Shown piece after piece: positions 1-6,916 of a DNA stretch of 30,209 nt (position 1 is its first letter; every line of letters starts with the position of its first letter). Origin of the DNA: JAMCZZ01 sp964363695 (GTDB lineage Bacteria; Patescibacteriota; UBA1384; XYA2-FULL-43-10; 1-14-0-10-43-13); assembly GCA_964363695.1 (NCBI GenBank), contig CAYIJI010000002.1:1-30209 (forward strand), given 5' to 3'. The translations under genes and the position numbers were made by a program. Below the pieces are notes generated by a model that saw only the letters and a list, made by a program, of their open reading frames with translations, was not told the origin of the DNA and made no database searches.

Positions 1-1
1 T

Positions 2-1795
2 ACCGAAGGCGAGATTAAAGCAGGCGGGCATCGCGGCAAGAAAGAAATTGCCGACTATATTTTGGTTTATAAAAATCAAAAACTAGCCGTCATTGAAGCC
101 AAGCAAGATAATCTGGGCTCTGGTGAGGGCGTGGCTCAAGCCAAGGCCTATGCTGAAAAATTGCAGATTGATTATACTTACTCAACCAACGGTAAAGAAA
201 TTTATGAGATTTCAATGAAGTTGGGAAAAGAAAAAACAGTCGGCAAATTTCCGACTCCTGACGAGCTATGGAACTTAACTTTTGCCGACCACAATGAATG
301 GAAAGAAAAATTTGCTGGAATTCCACTAGAAGATATGAGCGGAACTAAAAAGCCGAGATATTACCAAGAAAATGCGATAAACAATGCCCTTGATGCAGTA
401 GCGGAAAAGAAAGACAGAATTTTATTGACTCTTGCTACTGGAACCGGCAAGACATTTATTGCTTTTGAAATTGCATGGAAACTTTTTCATTCTCGTTGGA
501 ACTTAAATCGTGATGGCGGTCGTAGACCAAGAATATTGTTTTTGGCTGATAGAAATATTCTAGCAGATCAGGCCTTTAACTCATTCTCAGTATTTTCAGA
601 AGATGCTTTGGTGCGCATTAGTCCCGCAGATATCCGTAAAAAAGGTTCTGTGCCAACTAATGGAAGTATATTTTTTACGATATTTCAGACTTTTATGAGT
701 GGTCCAAATAATACCCCTTACTTTGGAGAGTATCCAAAAGACTTTTTTGATTTCATTATTATCGATGAATGTCATCGTGGTGGTGCAAATGATGAATCAA
801 ATTGGCGTGGCATTTTGGAATATTTTTCGCCGGCTGTTCAGCTTGGTTTGACTGCTACCCCAAAACGAAAAGATAATGTTGATACTTATAGATATTTTGG
901 CGAACCGGTTTATATTTATTCGTTGAAACAGGGAATAAATGATGGATTCTTAACGCCGTTTAAGGTTAAGAGGATAAAAACAACGATTGATGATTATGTC
1001 TATACTTCTGACGATGAGCTGATTGAAGGCGAAGTTGAAGAAGGCAAAATTTATACTGAGCCGGATTTTAATAGGATTATCGAAATAAAAGAGCGGGAAG
1101 CCAAAAGGGTTCGTGTTGTACTTGACGAGATAAATCAGAATGAGAAAACAATTATATTTTGCGCAACTCAAGATCACGCCGCAGCAGTCCGAGATTTGGT
1201 CAATCAAATAAAAGAGAGCAAAGAGCCGAATTACTGTGTTCGTGTTACTGCGAATGATGGAGCCCGTGGTGACCAATATTTAAGAGACTTTCAGGACAAT
1301 GAAAAAGCGATTCCAACTATTTTAACGACCTCACAAAAACTTTCAACCGGTGTTGATGCGCGAAATATTCGCAATATTGTACTGATGCGACCAGTCAATT
1401 CAATGATCGAATTCAAACAAATTATTGGACGAGGCACACGACTTTTTGATGGCAAAGAATATTTTACGATTATTGATTTTGTTGACGCTTATCATCATTT
1501 TTCCGACCCAGAGTGGGACGGAAAACCAATAGTGCTGGTAGCTCAGGAAAACAGCGAAAAGAATGAAAATGAATACCCAACAATAAACGAAAAAGTAATT
1601 AAGTTACACGAAGGCGATGAAGAATATGAGTCAAAACGAAAAATAAAAATTAAATTACGAGACGGTAAAGAAAGAGAAATTCAACATATGGTCTCGACTT
1701 CTTTTTGGAGCGCCAACGGAAAACCAATTTCAGCCGAAGAATTTATAGAAAATATTTCATTTGAGGGGACGGTTCTCTCACAAGCACGAAATTAG
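2..1795 (+). CDS. hsdR: Type I restriction enzyme R subunit (HsdR), 5' end outside window, 3' end apparently truncated
   Basis: The reading frame is open from base 2, so the true start lies upstream; 597 residues are visible. Counting from base 2, the N-terminal PD-(D/E)XK nuclease core is seen as D18 and the E32-A-K34 motif. A superfamily 2 helicase/translocase follows: Walker A (ATGTGKT, about 145-151), DECH box at 255-258, LTATPKR, and motif VI QIIGRGTRL from 473. HsdR cuts unmodified DNA after ATP-driven translocation, working with HsdM and HsdS, which are not in view. The C-terminus follows the EcoEI-R pattern (IQHMVSTSFWSANGKPIS) but stops about 20 residues later, where that family usually continues for a further helical segment. 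The last codons run through a GAGGGGACGGTTCTCT motif, so the 3' end looks replaced by foreign sequence. Family call is firm; whether it still works is doubtful. Confidence 0.9.
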   Translation, partial: TEGEIKAGGHRGKKEIADYILVYKNQKLAVIEAKQDNLGSGEGVAQAKAYAEKLQIDYTYSTNGKEIYEISMKLGKEKTVGKFPTPDELWNLTFADHNEWKEKFAGIPLEDMSGTKKPRYYQENAINNALDAVAEKKDRILLTLATGTGKTFIAFEIAWKLFHSRWNLNRDGGRRPRILFLADRNILADQAFNSFSVFSEDALVRISPADIRKKGSVPTNGSIFFTIFQTFMSGPNNTPYFGEYPKDFFDFIIIDECHRGGANDESNWRGILEYFSPAVQLGLTATPKRKDNVDTYRYFGEPVYIYSLKQGINDGFLTPFKVKRIKTTIDDYVYTSDDELIEGEVEEGKIYTEPDFNRIIEIKEREAKRVRVVLDEINQNEKTIIFCATQDHAAAVRDLVNQIKESKEPNYCVRVTANDGARGDQYLRDFQDNEKAIPTILTTSQKLSTGVDARNIRNIVLMRPVNSMIEFKQIIGRGTRLFDGKEYFTIIDFVDAYHHFSDPEWDGKPIVLVAQENSEKNENEYPTINEKVIKLHEGDEEYESKRKIKIKLRDGKEREIQHMVSTSFWSANGKPISAEEFIENISFEGTVLSQARN

Positions 1796-1903
1796 GCTTT
1801 TTGAAAATATTTAAGAAAACAATTCAATAAGTTCGCTTCGCTTCTTTTAACGCTTTGGGTTCTTTGCTATTTTATCTTGTTATACAAGGAGGGACGGGGA
1901 CGC
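1763..1903. repeat. Possible remnant of a small REP/IS200-like element at the hsdR 3' end
   Basis: A GAGGGGACGGTTCTCT motif (1763-1778), which can fold on itself, is answered by a related GGAGGGACGGGGACG motif (1888-1902). The roughly 110 bp between has no gene and contains a short GTTCGCTTCGCTTC stretch. GGGACGG-type motifs often border REP-associated or IS200-like transposases in many bacteria. That is recollection, not a search result. No transposase frame is present, so this would be a non-autonomous or decayed copy. Confidence 0.3.
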
Positions 1904-2057
1904 TACATATTTGAATACGGTTTTGGCGGCAGAGAGTATGGAATCATATTTTTAGCAACTGTATTAATTATGTCCAAACGTTTTTCTCATCTTTCTCATC
2001 TCATCTACTCCTATTTCTCATCTCGTCTACTCCAAAACAAGACATTAATCTTTATCC

Positions 2058-2097
2058 CCATCCCGATTAGTATGCCATAGCTTGTTAATTGGGATTA
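2058..2097. repeat. Palindrome A, imperfect 40-bp inverted repeat of a three-copy family
   Basis: Left arm 2060-2074 pairs with right arm 2081-2095 around CCATAG. Of four non-Watson-Crick positions in the 15-bp stem, three are G-T wobbles and one is T-T, so the hairpin would persist in RNA or single-stranded DNA. The right half (TAGCTTGTTAATTGG) is the same as in palindrome C and one base different from palindrome B. The flank TATCCCCA is also shared with B. Confidence 0.75.
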
Positions 2098-2111
2098 TCT
2101 AAAATAACAAT

Positions 2112-2140
2112 TTGCTCGTTCGGTTGGTGTTCGGTATCAT
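2112..2140 (+). promoter_or_regulatory. Putative promoter of the DUF3800 gene, probably leaderless
   Basis: TTGCTC (2112-2117), a 17-bp spacer, then TATCAT (2135-2140). The predicted transcription start falls at about 2147, exactly on the ATG, and there is no Shine-Dalgarno motif in front of it. Confidence 0.4.
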
Positions 2141-2146
2141 ATATCT

Positions 2147-2950
2147 ATGTCATATATTTTCTTGGACGAGAGCGGAGATCTTGGATTCGATAAGACTAAA
2201 AAAAGGTCTTCGAAGTATTTTTTGATTACGTTCTTATTTTCTAATGATAAACGGCCGATTGAAAAAGCAGTTAAATTAACATATCTTTCTTTGATAAAAA
2301 CCCATAAACAAAAAAGTGATACGCTTCATTGTTACAGAGAAAAACTAATTACTAGGACAAGGTTGCTTACAAAATTATCACAAAAAAATATTAAAATCAT
2401 GACAGTCTATTTAAACAAAAGTAAGGTGTACACAAAATTGCGTAACGAAAAAGATGTCCTGTATAATTTTGTTACAAATATTCTTTTAGACAGAATTTGC
2501 ACTAAAAAGTTAATTCCAATCGACGAAAAAATAGTTTTAATTGCTTCACGTAAAGAAACAAACAAGTTTTTGAATCAGAACTTTAAAAATTATCTCTGTA
2601 ATCAAGCTAAAAACAATCATAAAATTGATTTAAAAGTTGAAATTAAAACTCCCCACGAAGAAAAATCACTTCAAGCAGTTGATTTTTTGAGCTGGTCGAT
2701 TTTTCGGAAATATGAATATGACGATGAATCTTACTACGAAATTTTTAAAGATAAAATATTTAAGAAAATATATTGTTCAAATAAACAAAACCCTGTACGC
2801 TATTTACGAGCAACCATTCCGGAAGCCCACGTACAAGGATTTACTTGTGGTCACTTGCGTGACCTATTAAAGTATATAATATGTGGACAATTAAAGTCAA
2901 ATAGCGAAAGTTACAAAATAAAAAAGACCGAGTATTTATTGGCTACTTAA
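2147..2950 (+). CDS. DUF3800 domain protein
   Basis: 267 aa. It opens with the family signature FLDESGDLGF (residues 5-14), whose D7 and E8 are typical of DUF3800, and ends the domain with LQAVDFLSWSIFRKYE, a second conserved acidic patch. DUF3800 proteins are predicted RNase-H-like nucleases often seen among defence genes and mobile elements; the substrate is unknown. After the domain there is an unusual tail of about 55 residues (PVRYLRATIPEAH onwards) that I do not recognise. It is rich in lysine and asparagine and A+T-rich at DNA level, unlike the housekeeping genes, which suggests transfer. It stands alone on the plus strand between palindromes A and B, with its ATG close behind a putative promoter. 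Family assignment good, function unknown. Confidence 0.8.
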   Translation: MSYIFLDESGDLGFDKTKKRSSKYFLITFLFSNDKRPIEKAVKLTYLSLIKTHKQKSDTLHCYREKLITRTRLLTKLSQKNIKIMTVYLNKSKVYTKLRNEKDVLYNFVTNILLDRICTKKLIPIDEKIVLIASRKETNKFLNQNFKNYLCNQAKNNHKIDLKVEIKTPHEEKSLQAVDFLSWSIFRKYEYDDESYYEIFKDKIFKKIYCSNKQNPVRYLRATIPEAHVQGFTCGHLRDLLKYIICGQLKSNSESYKIKKTEYLLAT

Positions 2951-3047
2951 ACACCGACTGGTTACGGTGGGTCGGAAGCCTACCCGATCAACTTGATTAT
3001 ATTTTATAGGATCCTAAAATATATGTCAATAGTTACAAGGAGAAATT

Positions 3048-3806
3048 ATGTCAGAATATTATAAACCGCACAAAAATCCAAATTGGTTGTTTGATCCTCA
3101 TGGGTCGAATAATTTTAAGCTGTCCCGAAGCAAGATTGATTTGTTCACTCAATGTCCGCGTTGCTTTTACATTGACAATCGCTTGGGCACGGCTCGTCCT
3201 CCCGGATTTCCATTTGCTTTAAATAGTGCAGTCGATCATTTACTTAAAAAGGAATTTGATATTCATAGAGCAAAAGGCGAAAAACATCCATTGATTAAAA
3301 AGTATGGAGTCGATGCTAGGCCGGTGGCGCATGAGAACTTGGATATTTGGAGAGAGAATTTTAAAGGTGTGCGATATTTAGAACCAACAACCGGTTTGCT
3401 TATTACCGGTGCAATTGACGACCTTTGGATAAATAGAGAGGACGAATATATTGTCGTCGATTATAAATCAACAAGCAAAGATGAAGAGATCAATGAGTTA
3501 AATAAAGAATGGCAAGGTGGATACAAGAGACAGATGGAAATTTACCAGTGGCTGCTTCGAAAGAATGGTTTGAAAGTTTCTAACACAGGATATTTTGTTT
3601 ACTGCAATGGAAAGACCGATTGCAAATCATTTGATGGCAAGTTAGAGTTTGATTTAACTTTAATACCCTATGCAGGTAACGATTCATGGGTTGAGAAGAC
3701 AATTATCGAAGCCCATAAATGCTTGTGTTCAAACAACATCCCAGATCCTTCATCCGAATGTGATTATTGCAACTATATTGAGGCGGTTGAGGAAGTGGTA
3801 AAATAA
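3048..3806 (+). CDS. PD-(D/E)XK nuclease, Cas4/RecB-like, with candidate Fe-S cysteines
   Basis: 252 aa, ATG behind AAGGAGAA. Nuclease motifs appear in the RecB/Cas4 order: LSRSKIDLFTQCPRCFY (25-41), H64, GAIDD with D124, VVDYKSTS with D138 and K140, and the QMEIYQWL motif with Q162 and Y166. Cysteines C36 and C39 near the N-terminus, plus C225, C227, C238 and C241 at the end, are placed as in Cas4/AddB-type nucleases that hold a 4Fe-4S cluster. That the cluster exists is inference. Such enzymes trim DNA ends or process CRISPR prespacers. No cas1, helicase partner or CRISPR array is present, so it may equally be a stand-alone RecB-family exonuclease. It converges on the Cas2-like gene across a perfect palindrome. 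Confidence 0.8.
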   Translation: MSEYYKPHKNPNWLFDPHGSNNFKLSRSKIDLFTQCPRCFYIDNRLGTARPPGFPFALNSAVDHLLKKEFDIHRAKGEKHPLIKKYGVDARPVAHENLDIWRENFKGVRYLEPTTGLLITGAIDDLWINREDEYIVVDYKSTSKDEEINELNKEWQGGYKRQMEIYQWLLRKNGLKVSNTGYFVYCNGKTDCKSFDGKLEFDLTLIPYAGNDSWVEKTIIEAHKCLCSNNIPDPSSECDYCNYIEAVEEVVK

Positions 3807-3876
3807 AAACCATCTCGAAGCTGATTATGGATTAGCGCGAACAGAAACTAAATACTTTTATTTATTACTATTATCC

Positions 3877-3922
3877 CCAAGTATCCCAATTACCAAGCTA
3901 TAGCTTGGTAATTGGGATACTT
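3877..3922. repeat. Palindrome B, perfect 46-bp inverted repeat
   Basis: The 23 bases 3877-3899 are exactly the reverse complement of 3900-3922, with no loop. The central 40 bp (3880-3919) are homologous to palindromes A and C. It lies between the converging nuclease and Cas2-like genes, 30 bp from the latter's stop. It might serve as a two-way terminator, but neither side has a clear T-tract. Confidence 0.9.
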
Positions 3923-3952
3923 GATTATTGAATACTTAGCATATTAAAGTAA

Positions 3953-4477
3953 TTAGACTTCAAGGTTAAAGTAGTGGATTAGTCTTTCTTGCTGGGGTAA
4001 ATAGTCGGTGTTAAGGTATGCAACAAATGGGGCAATGCCAAGATTTTGTGCAATAATTGCAATCTCTTCTTTGCACTCATAGGGATAAACCCATAGACTA
4101 TCTTGAATAAACTTAAAACCCGACTCTGACAATTTTGCACGAAAGTAATCTCTGGCCTTTTTCTTGCTTTCCGGCACATCATAACAAACTATATGCCATA
4201 CTCCATTCCAATCATCTTTTGAAAATATCTGAATGTCTTCAATTTGAATAATACCAAGCAACTCTTTGCCTTTTTTGGTTAGTCTTATTTCTTCACCGAA
4301 AAGATATATGATTTCATCGTCAAATAATTTTTTTAGAGTCCGTTTGTGTTTGTATTTTTCTTTGCTGTTTTTGGGCCTTAGTATTTGAACGATATTTGGA
4401 GCAAATAGTGCTGATGCTAAGACCATGCTTTTCCCTATTATTTTCAATACATTTTTTTGATTTGTAGATATCCGCAT
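3953..4477 (-). CDS. Winged-helix plus Cas2-like (PaaX C-terminal type) protein
   Basis: 174 aa. Residues about 5-75 look like a helix-turn-helix/winged-helix region (KHKRTLKKLFDDEIIYLF followed by EEIRLTKKGKELL). Residues about 88-174 fit the ferredoxin-like Cas2 fold: VWHIVCYDVPESKKKARDYF with D100 at the end of the first strand, then FIQDSLWVYPYECKEEI. This is the layout of PaaX-type regulators, whose C-terminal domain is Cas2-like, and of stand-alone Cas2-like proteins. D100 is kept, so either a DNA-binding repressor or a metal-dependent nuclease is possible. No Shine-Dalgarno motif precedes the ATG; a TGGTAAAAT extended -10 just upstream would give a leaderless start. Palindromes B and C flank the gene at 30 and 17 bp, C overlying the -35 region, as an operator might. 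Confidence 0.75.
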   Translation of the reverse strand: MRISTNQKNVLKIIGKSMVLASALFAPNIVQILRPKNSKEKYKHKRTLKKLFDDEIIYLFGEEIRLTKKGKELLGIIQIEDIQIFSKDDWNGVWHIVCYDVPESKKKARDYFRAKLSESGFKFIQDSLWVYPYECKEEIAIIAQNLGIAPFVAYLNTDYLPQQERLIHYFNLEV

Positions 4478-4494
4478 ATTACTATTTTACCACA

Positions 4495-4534
4495 GTATAC
4501 TCGTTACTATGCTATAGCTTGTTAATTGGTATAC
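4495..4534. repeat. Palindrome C, imperfect 40-bp inverted repeat upstream of the Cas2-like gene
   Basis: Centre 4514/4515. Outer arms GTATAC (4495-4500 and 4529-4534) and inner GCTA/TAGC match exactly; between them several pairs are G-T wobbles. It shares TAGCTTGTTAATTGG with palindrome A and 18 of 20 right-half bases with palindrome B. It lies between the divergently transcribed Cas2-like and small membrane protein genes, so it could regulate both. Confidence 0.75.
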
Positions 4535-4596
4535 GTGTTGCTTTGATTAATCATGATATTATAGAGGTGAGAAATAAAAGTCATTGAGGAGAAAAA

Positions 4597-4905
4597 ATGA
4601 AGAAAAAGTTTTCTTTGCTGACATATGTTAAATTGGTGCTTTTGATCTTTTTGTATTTCTATCTTTTTGTTTATTCGAGTTACTCTCTGTGGAAGGGTAT
4701 TCAAGAAGACAAAGAGCTTATGGCCCCTCTTCTTGGGTTGGTTTTTTGTATTGCAATCGGCGCCTACATTCTTATAGGGAAAAATGGCAAACCGAATCCT
4801 CTTGATAGAAAAGTTGGCGTTCCGGCTATTGTAACTGTAATTATATTGTTTTTTGCGATGGTAGGAATTCTTTATTGGTACTCAGGAGCAATTGGTTTGC
4901 GGTAA
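4597..4905 (+). CDS. Small three-helix membrane protein, unknown
   Basis: 102 aa, ATG preceded by GAGGAGAAAAA, a strong Shine-Dalgarno site. Hydrophobic stretches at about 8-31, 43-60 and 74-96 predict three membrane helices. The N-terminus is MKKKFSLL and a short polar loop (GKNGKPNPLDRK) lies between helices two and three. No known family is recognised. It is divergent from the Cas2-like gene across palindrome C and is followed by a convergent membrane gene. It is real by start signal and composition; the role is unknown. Confidence 0.65.
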   Translation: MKKKFSLLTYVKLVLLIFLYFYLFVYSSYSLWKGIQEDKELMAPLLGLVFCIAIGAYILIGKNGKPNPLDRKVGVPAIVTVIILFFAMVGILYWYSGAIGLR

Positions 4906-4973
4906 TATAAATTTTTTGAGGATGATTTATAAACCAAAGCGATATTGGCATAGGTTAGTTAATATAACAAAAT

Positions 4974-5008
4974 AAAAAAATGCCAGGCAACTCATTGGTC
5001 ACATGGCA
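4974..5008 (-). terminator. Rho-independent terminator of the 5019-5330 gene
   Basis: On the minus strand a TGCCA...TGGCA stem (with imperfect inner pairing) is followed directly by seven T. It starts 10 bp after the stop codon of the minus-strand gene. Confidence 0.6.
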
Positions 5009-5018
5009 AGCATATATA

Positions 5019-5330
5019 TTAGCACAATACTTTTGTCTCCGCTGGAGGCGTGTAACCCCTCATGCAAGAAGGGACTTCGGATATGTCTGGCAATAAAGGA
5101 GGCAGGTCCGACTCAAATATGTCGTCGTCATTATCGTCGTCTTGGTCTTCGTCGTCTTTCTGAGACCTAAGAAGTATTGCTCCCTCAATGATTCCGAGTC
5201 CCAAAAAACCCAACACAACGATTAGAACTAGCAGAACAGCGTCGCTAGCCTGGCTATAAAATTGCCAGATTGCCGCTCCATCTATCATTATCAGAGAAGT
5301 CAATATTCCAAAGTAAGCAGTTATCCTCAT
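5019..5330 (-). CDS. Small membrane protein with acidic tail, unknown
   Basis: 103 aa, ATG preceded by TAGGAGAGAG. Two hydrophobic segments at about 5-25 and 31-53 form a helical hairpin, followed by a strongly acidic linker (KDDEDQDDDNDDDIFESD) and a proline-rich C-terminus with two cysteines. A good promoter and a terminator frame it as a single-gene transcript. I recognise no family. The acidic tail would lie on the side opposite the hairpin loop and could bind cations or a basic partner, which is speculation. Confidence 0.65.
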   Translation of the reverse strand: MRITAYFGILTSLIMIDGAAIWQFYSQASDAVLLVLIVVLGFLGLGIIEGAILLRSQKDDEDQDDDNDDDIFESDLPPLLPDISEVPSCMRGYTPPAETKVLC

Positions 5331-5359
5331 GGTCTCTCTCCTACTCTCGTGATAGGTAT

Positions 5360-5388
5360 TTTATATCAAAATCTAGTCATTTAATCAA
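5360..5388 (-). promoter_or_regulatory. Putative promoter of the 5019-5330 gene
   Basis: Minus strand TTGATT (5388-5383), 17-bp spacer, TATAAA (5365-5360), with TG one base before the -10. The predicted start at about 5353 leaves a leader of about 23 nt containing the Shine-Dalgarno site. Confidence 0.55.
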
Positions 5389-5473
5389 TAATATCTGGAA
5401 AAATCCTAATCCAATCTAGCAATGTGTGTGGGATCTATCTGAGCCAGTGCATGTATAAAGACAACTTCGTTCA

Positions 5474-5502
5474 TTGATGTGGTTTTGCTTTTATAATATA
5501 AT
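5474..5502 (+). promoter_or_regulatory. Putative promoter of the 17-residue-repeat protein gene
   Basis: TTGATG (5474-5479), 17-bp spacer, TATAAT (5497-5502). The predicted transcription start near 5509 makes a very short leader before the start codon at 5523. Confidence 0.5.
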
Positions 5503-5522
5503 AAAGTTAAACATTGGAGGGT

Positions 5523-6899
5523 ATGGAAGAACTTGATAAAAATATAATTGCGGTACAGAACAGTACCAAAACGCGTTTTAAGTACTTTTTAAAGTGGCAT
5601 GATTTTTTGCGGCTGCATTTGCATTGGTATTACAGCTGGCATATTAGACCATACTCTTCAGCTGTTCACTATAGCATCTCGTTGATCTTTGTAACAGCCA
5701 GTTTGTTTGGGATACTGGGATCCTCCGGCATATCAAAAGCAGCCGTCGACTATTTGAATCCGGATAAAAACATATCTTCTCGAAACTCCGTTACTGTTGA
5801 TAAGAAATCTATAAAATCATCTATCGATGAAACCGCGTTGGTATCACAAAATATTCCCGATGAAAAAATCCAAACTCTAATCGAACAAGTCAGCCGTTTA
5901 GCTACCAATGAGATGTTAAAAACGGTTGCCAGCGAATTCAGCGACATTAAGAATCTTTCTTCGGAGGAGACGCAAAATGAGATAAAAAGTACAATTGAAA
6001 CTAGCTTAGCTAAAGACGACTCGGTTAAGGCGCTTCTCCAAAGCATTAGCACAGGCAATGATTCAAATAAAACAGCCTTGGCTAGCCTTTCTTCTCTTTT
6101 GGCTAAAGTTGCTTCCGAATCAACCCTAATTACCTTGGCTGGTCAAATTGAAACCGGCTTAGCTAAGGAGGAAACCCTAAATAAAATATATACTAAACTG
6201 GAAAGCAATCTTGGCCGCGAAGAAACGCTCAAAGAAATTAGCGCCAAGCTCGAAAGCGGTTTGGCTAAAGAAGGTACTTTGTCCGAGATGAATTCAAAGA
6301 TGGAAACGGGCTTGGTTAAAGACGAGACGTTAACCGAAGGCATCGACAACCTACTCCTGCGGCTTGATGCAATTGAGAGCGCTCTTTCCGGCACGCTCAA
6401 TGTTTCTGTGGCTAATTGGATATCCTCAATCACTATTTCCAATTTTCCAACCGATTTTCCCTCAAGCAGTTCGACTCGATCCCAAGAGCAAGTTGGCGCT
6501 GATTATTTTAACAGAAGTGAGAATTTTGACTTATGGGCTTTGCGAAAAGGCTATGGCAATACATATTTTTCAGGTGAAGTTACCAATCCTACGCCTGCCG
6601 CCGGTCCGGCTGAAGTCGGTCGTTTAACTGTTCCGGCCGGCCATACGTATTACTTAAATCAAATCTCCCTTTCCTCTACCGGAACAAGAAATAATGTTTA
6701 TAAAATACTGCTTTTAACCGGCGGATCCGAAACATTTCGTGATAAAATTGGTTTTTCTGCAACCGATACACGTATTTTGCCTTATGCTAAAAAATTAATT
6801 GCCGGCGAGCAGATCCGGATTACCATTGAGGGAGTTTCAACTCCAAATGGAGTTTCTACAATTTCGGTCTCCTATCTAGATTTACCGTGGGAGGAATAA
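5523..6899 (+). CDS. Membrane-anchored protein with tandem 17-residue repeats and an unrecognised C-terminal module
   Basis: 458 aa from ATG 5523; GGAGG lies only 2 nt before it, so spacing is odd. A TTG at 5514 is the other possible start. Cytoplasmic-looking basic and aromatic N-terminus, one membrane helix at about residues 48-68 (HYSISLIFVTASLFGILG), then a long alpha-helical region. This region includes four tandem 17-residue repeats (6120-6323), consensus roughly xTLxxIxxKLExGLAKE. The last 125 residues are strand-rich with Gly/Thr/Ser (VPAGHTYYLNQISLSSTGTR) and resemble small beta-sandwich modules of surface or tail-fibre proteins, but I cannot name a family. Likely an anchored surface stalk with a binding head, by inference from layout. 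It runs directly into the DUF2130 gene. Confidence 0.75.
   Translation: MEELDKNIIAVQNSTKTRFKYFLKWHDFLRLHLHWYYSWHIRPYSSAVHYSISLIFVTASLFGILGSSGISKAAVDYLNPDKNISSRNSVTVDKKSIKSSIDETALVSQNIPDEKIQTLIEQVSRLATNEMLKTVASEFSDIKNLSSEETQNEIKSTIETSLAKDDSVKALLQSISTGNDSNKTALASLSSLLAKVASESTLITLAGQIETGLAKEETLNKIYTKLESNLGREETLKEISAKLESGLAKEGTLSEMNSKMETGLVKDETLTEGIDNLLLRLDAIESALSGTLNVSVANWISSITISNFPTDFPSSSSTRSQEQVGADYFNRSENFDLWALRKGYGNTYFSGEVTNPTPAAGPAEVGRLTVPAGHTYYLNQISLSSTGTRNNVYKILLLTGGSETFRDKIGFSATDTRILPYAKKLIAGEQIRITIEGVSTPNGVSTISVSYLDLPWEE
6120..6323 (+). repeat. Four in-frame 51-bp coding repeats
   Basis: Four successive 17-codon units start at 6120, 6171, 6222 and 6273. Each has TL at positions 2-3, a hydrophobic heptad pattern and ends GL-A/V-K-E/D or NLGRE. 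DNA identity is low enough that the repeat is old rather than a recent slippage. Confidence 0.7.
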
Positions 6900-6916
6900 T
6901 TATTTATGAATATGAT

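Larger units (their letters stand above)
1796..2146. other. Gene-free stretch between hsdR and the DUF3800 gene
   Basis: No credible gene is seen. The stretch holds the right end of the possible REP-like remnant, a pyrimidine-rich direct repeat of two 22-bp units (1992-2013 and 2014-2035, differing at 2-3 positions, beginning TTTCTCATCTC), palindrome A (2058-2097) and a putative promoter (2112-2140). A weak frame at 1877-2080 runs through these elements and is not accepted. Confidence 0.6.

Noticed and set aside
1877..2080. 67-codon frame starting at TTG after hsdR
   Set aside because: It passes through the GGGACGG motif, the pyrimidine-rich tandem repeat and half of palindrome A; no ribosome site fits and the peptide resembles nothing.
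2058..4534. Palindromes A-C as integron attC sites
   Set aside because: The GTTAATT at the right arm does not fit the GTTRRRY core, there is no matching RYYYAAC partner, and no integrase is present.
3953..4534. IS200/IS605-type transposon
   Set aside because: The encoded protein lacks a His-x-His motif and catalytic Tyr context of Y1 transposases and fits a Cas2/PaaX fold better.
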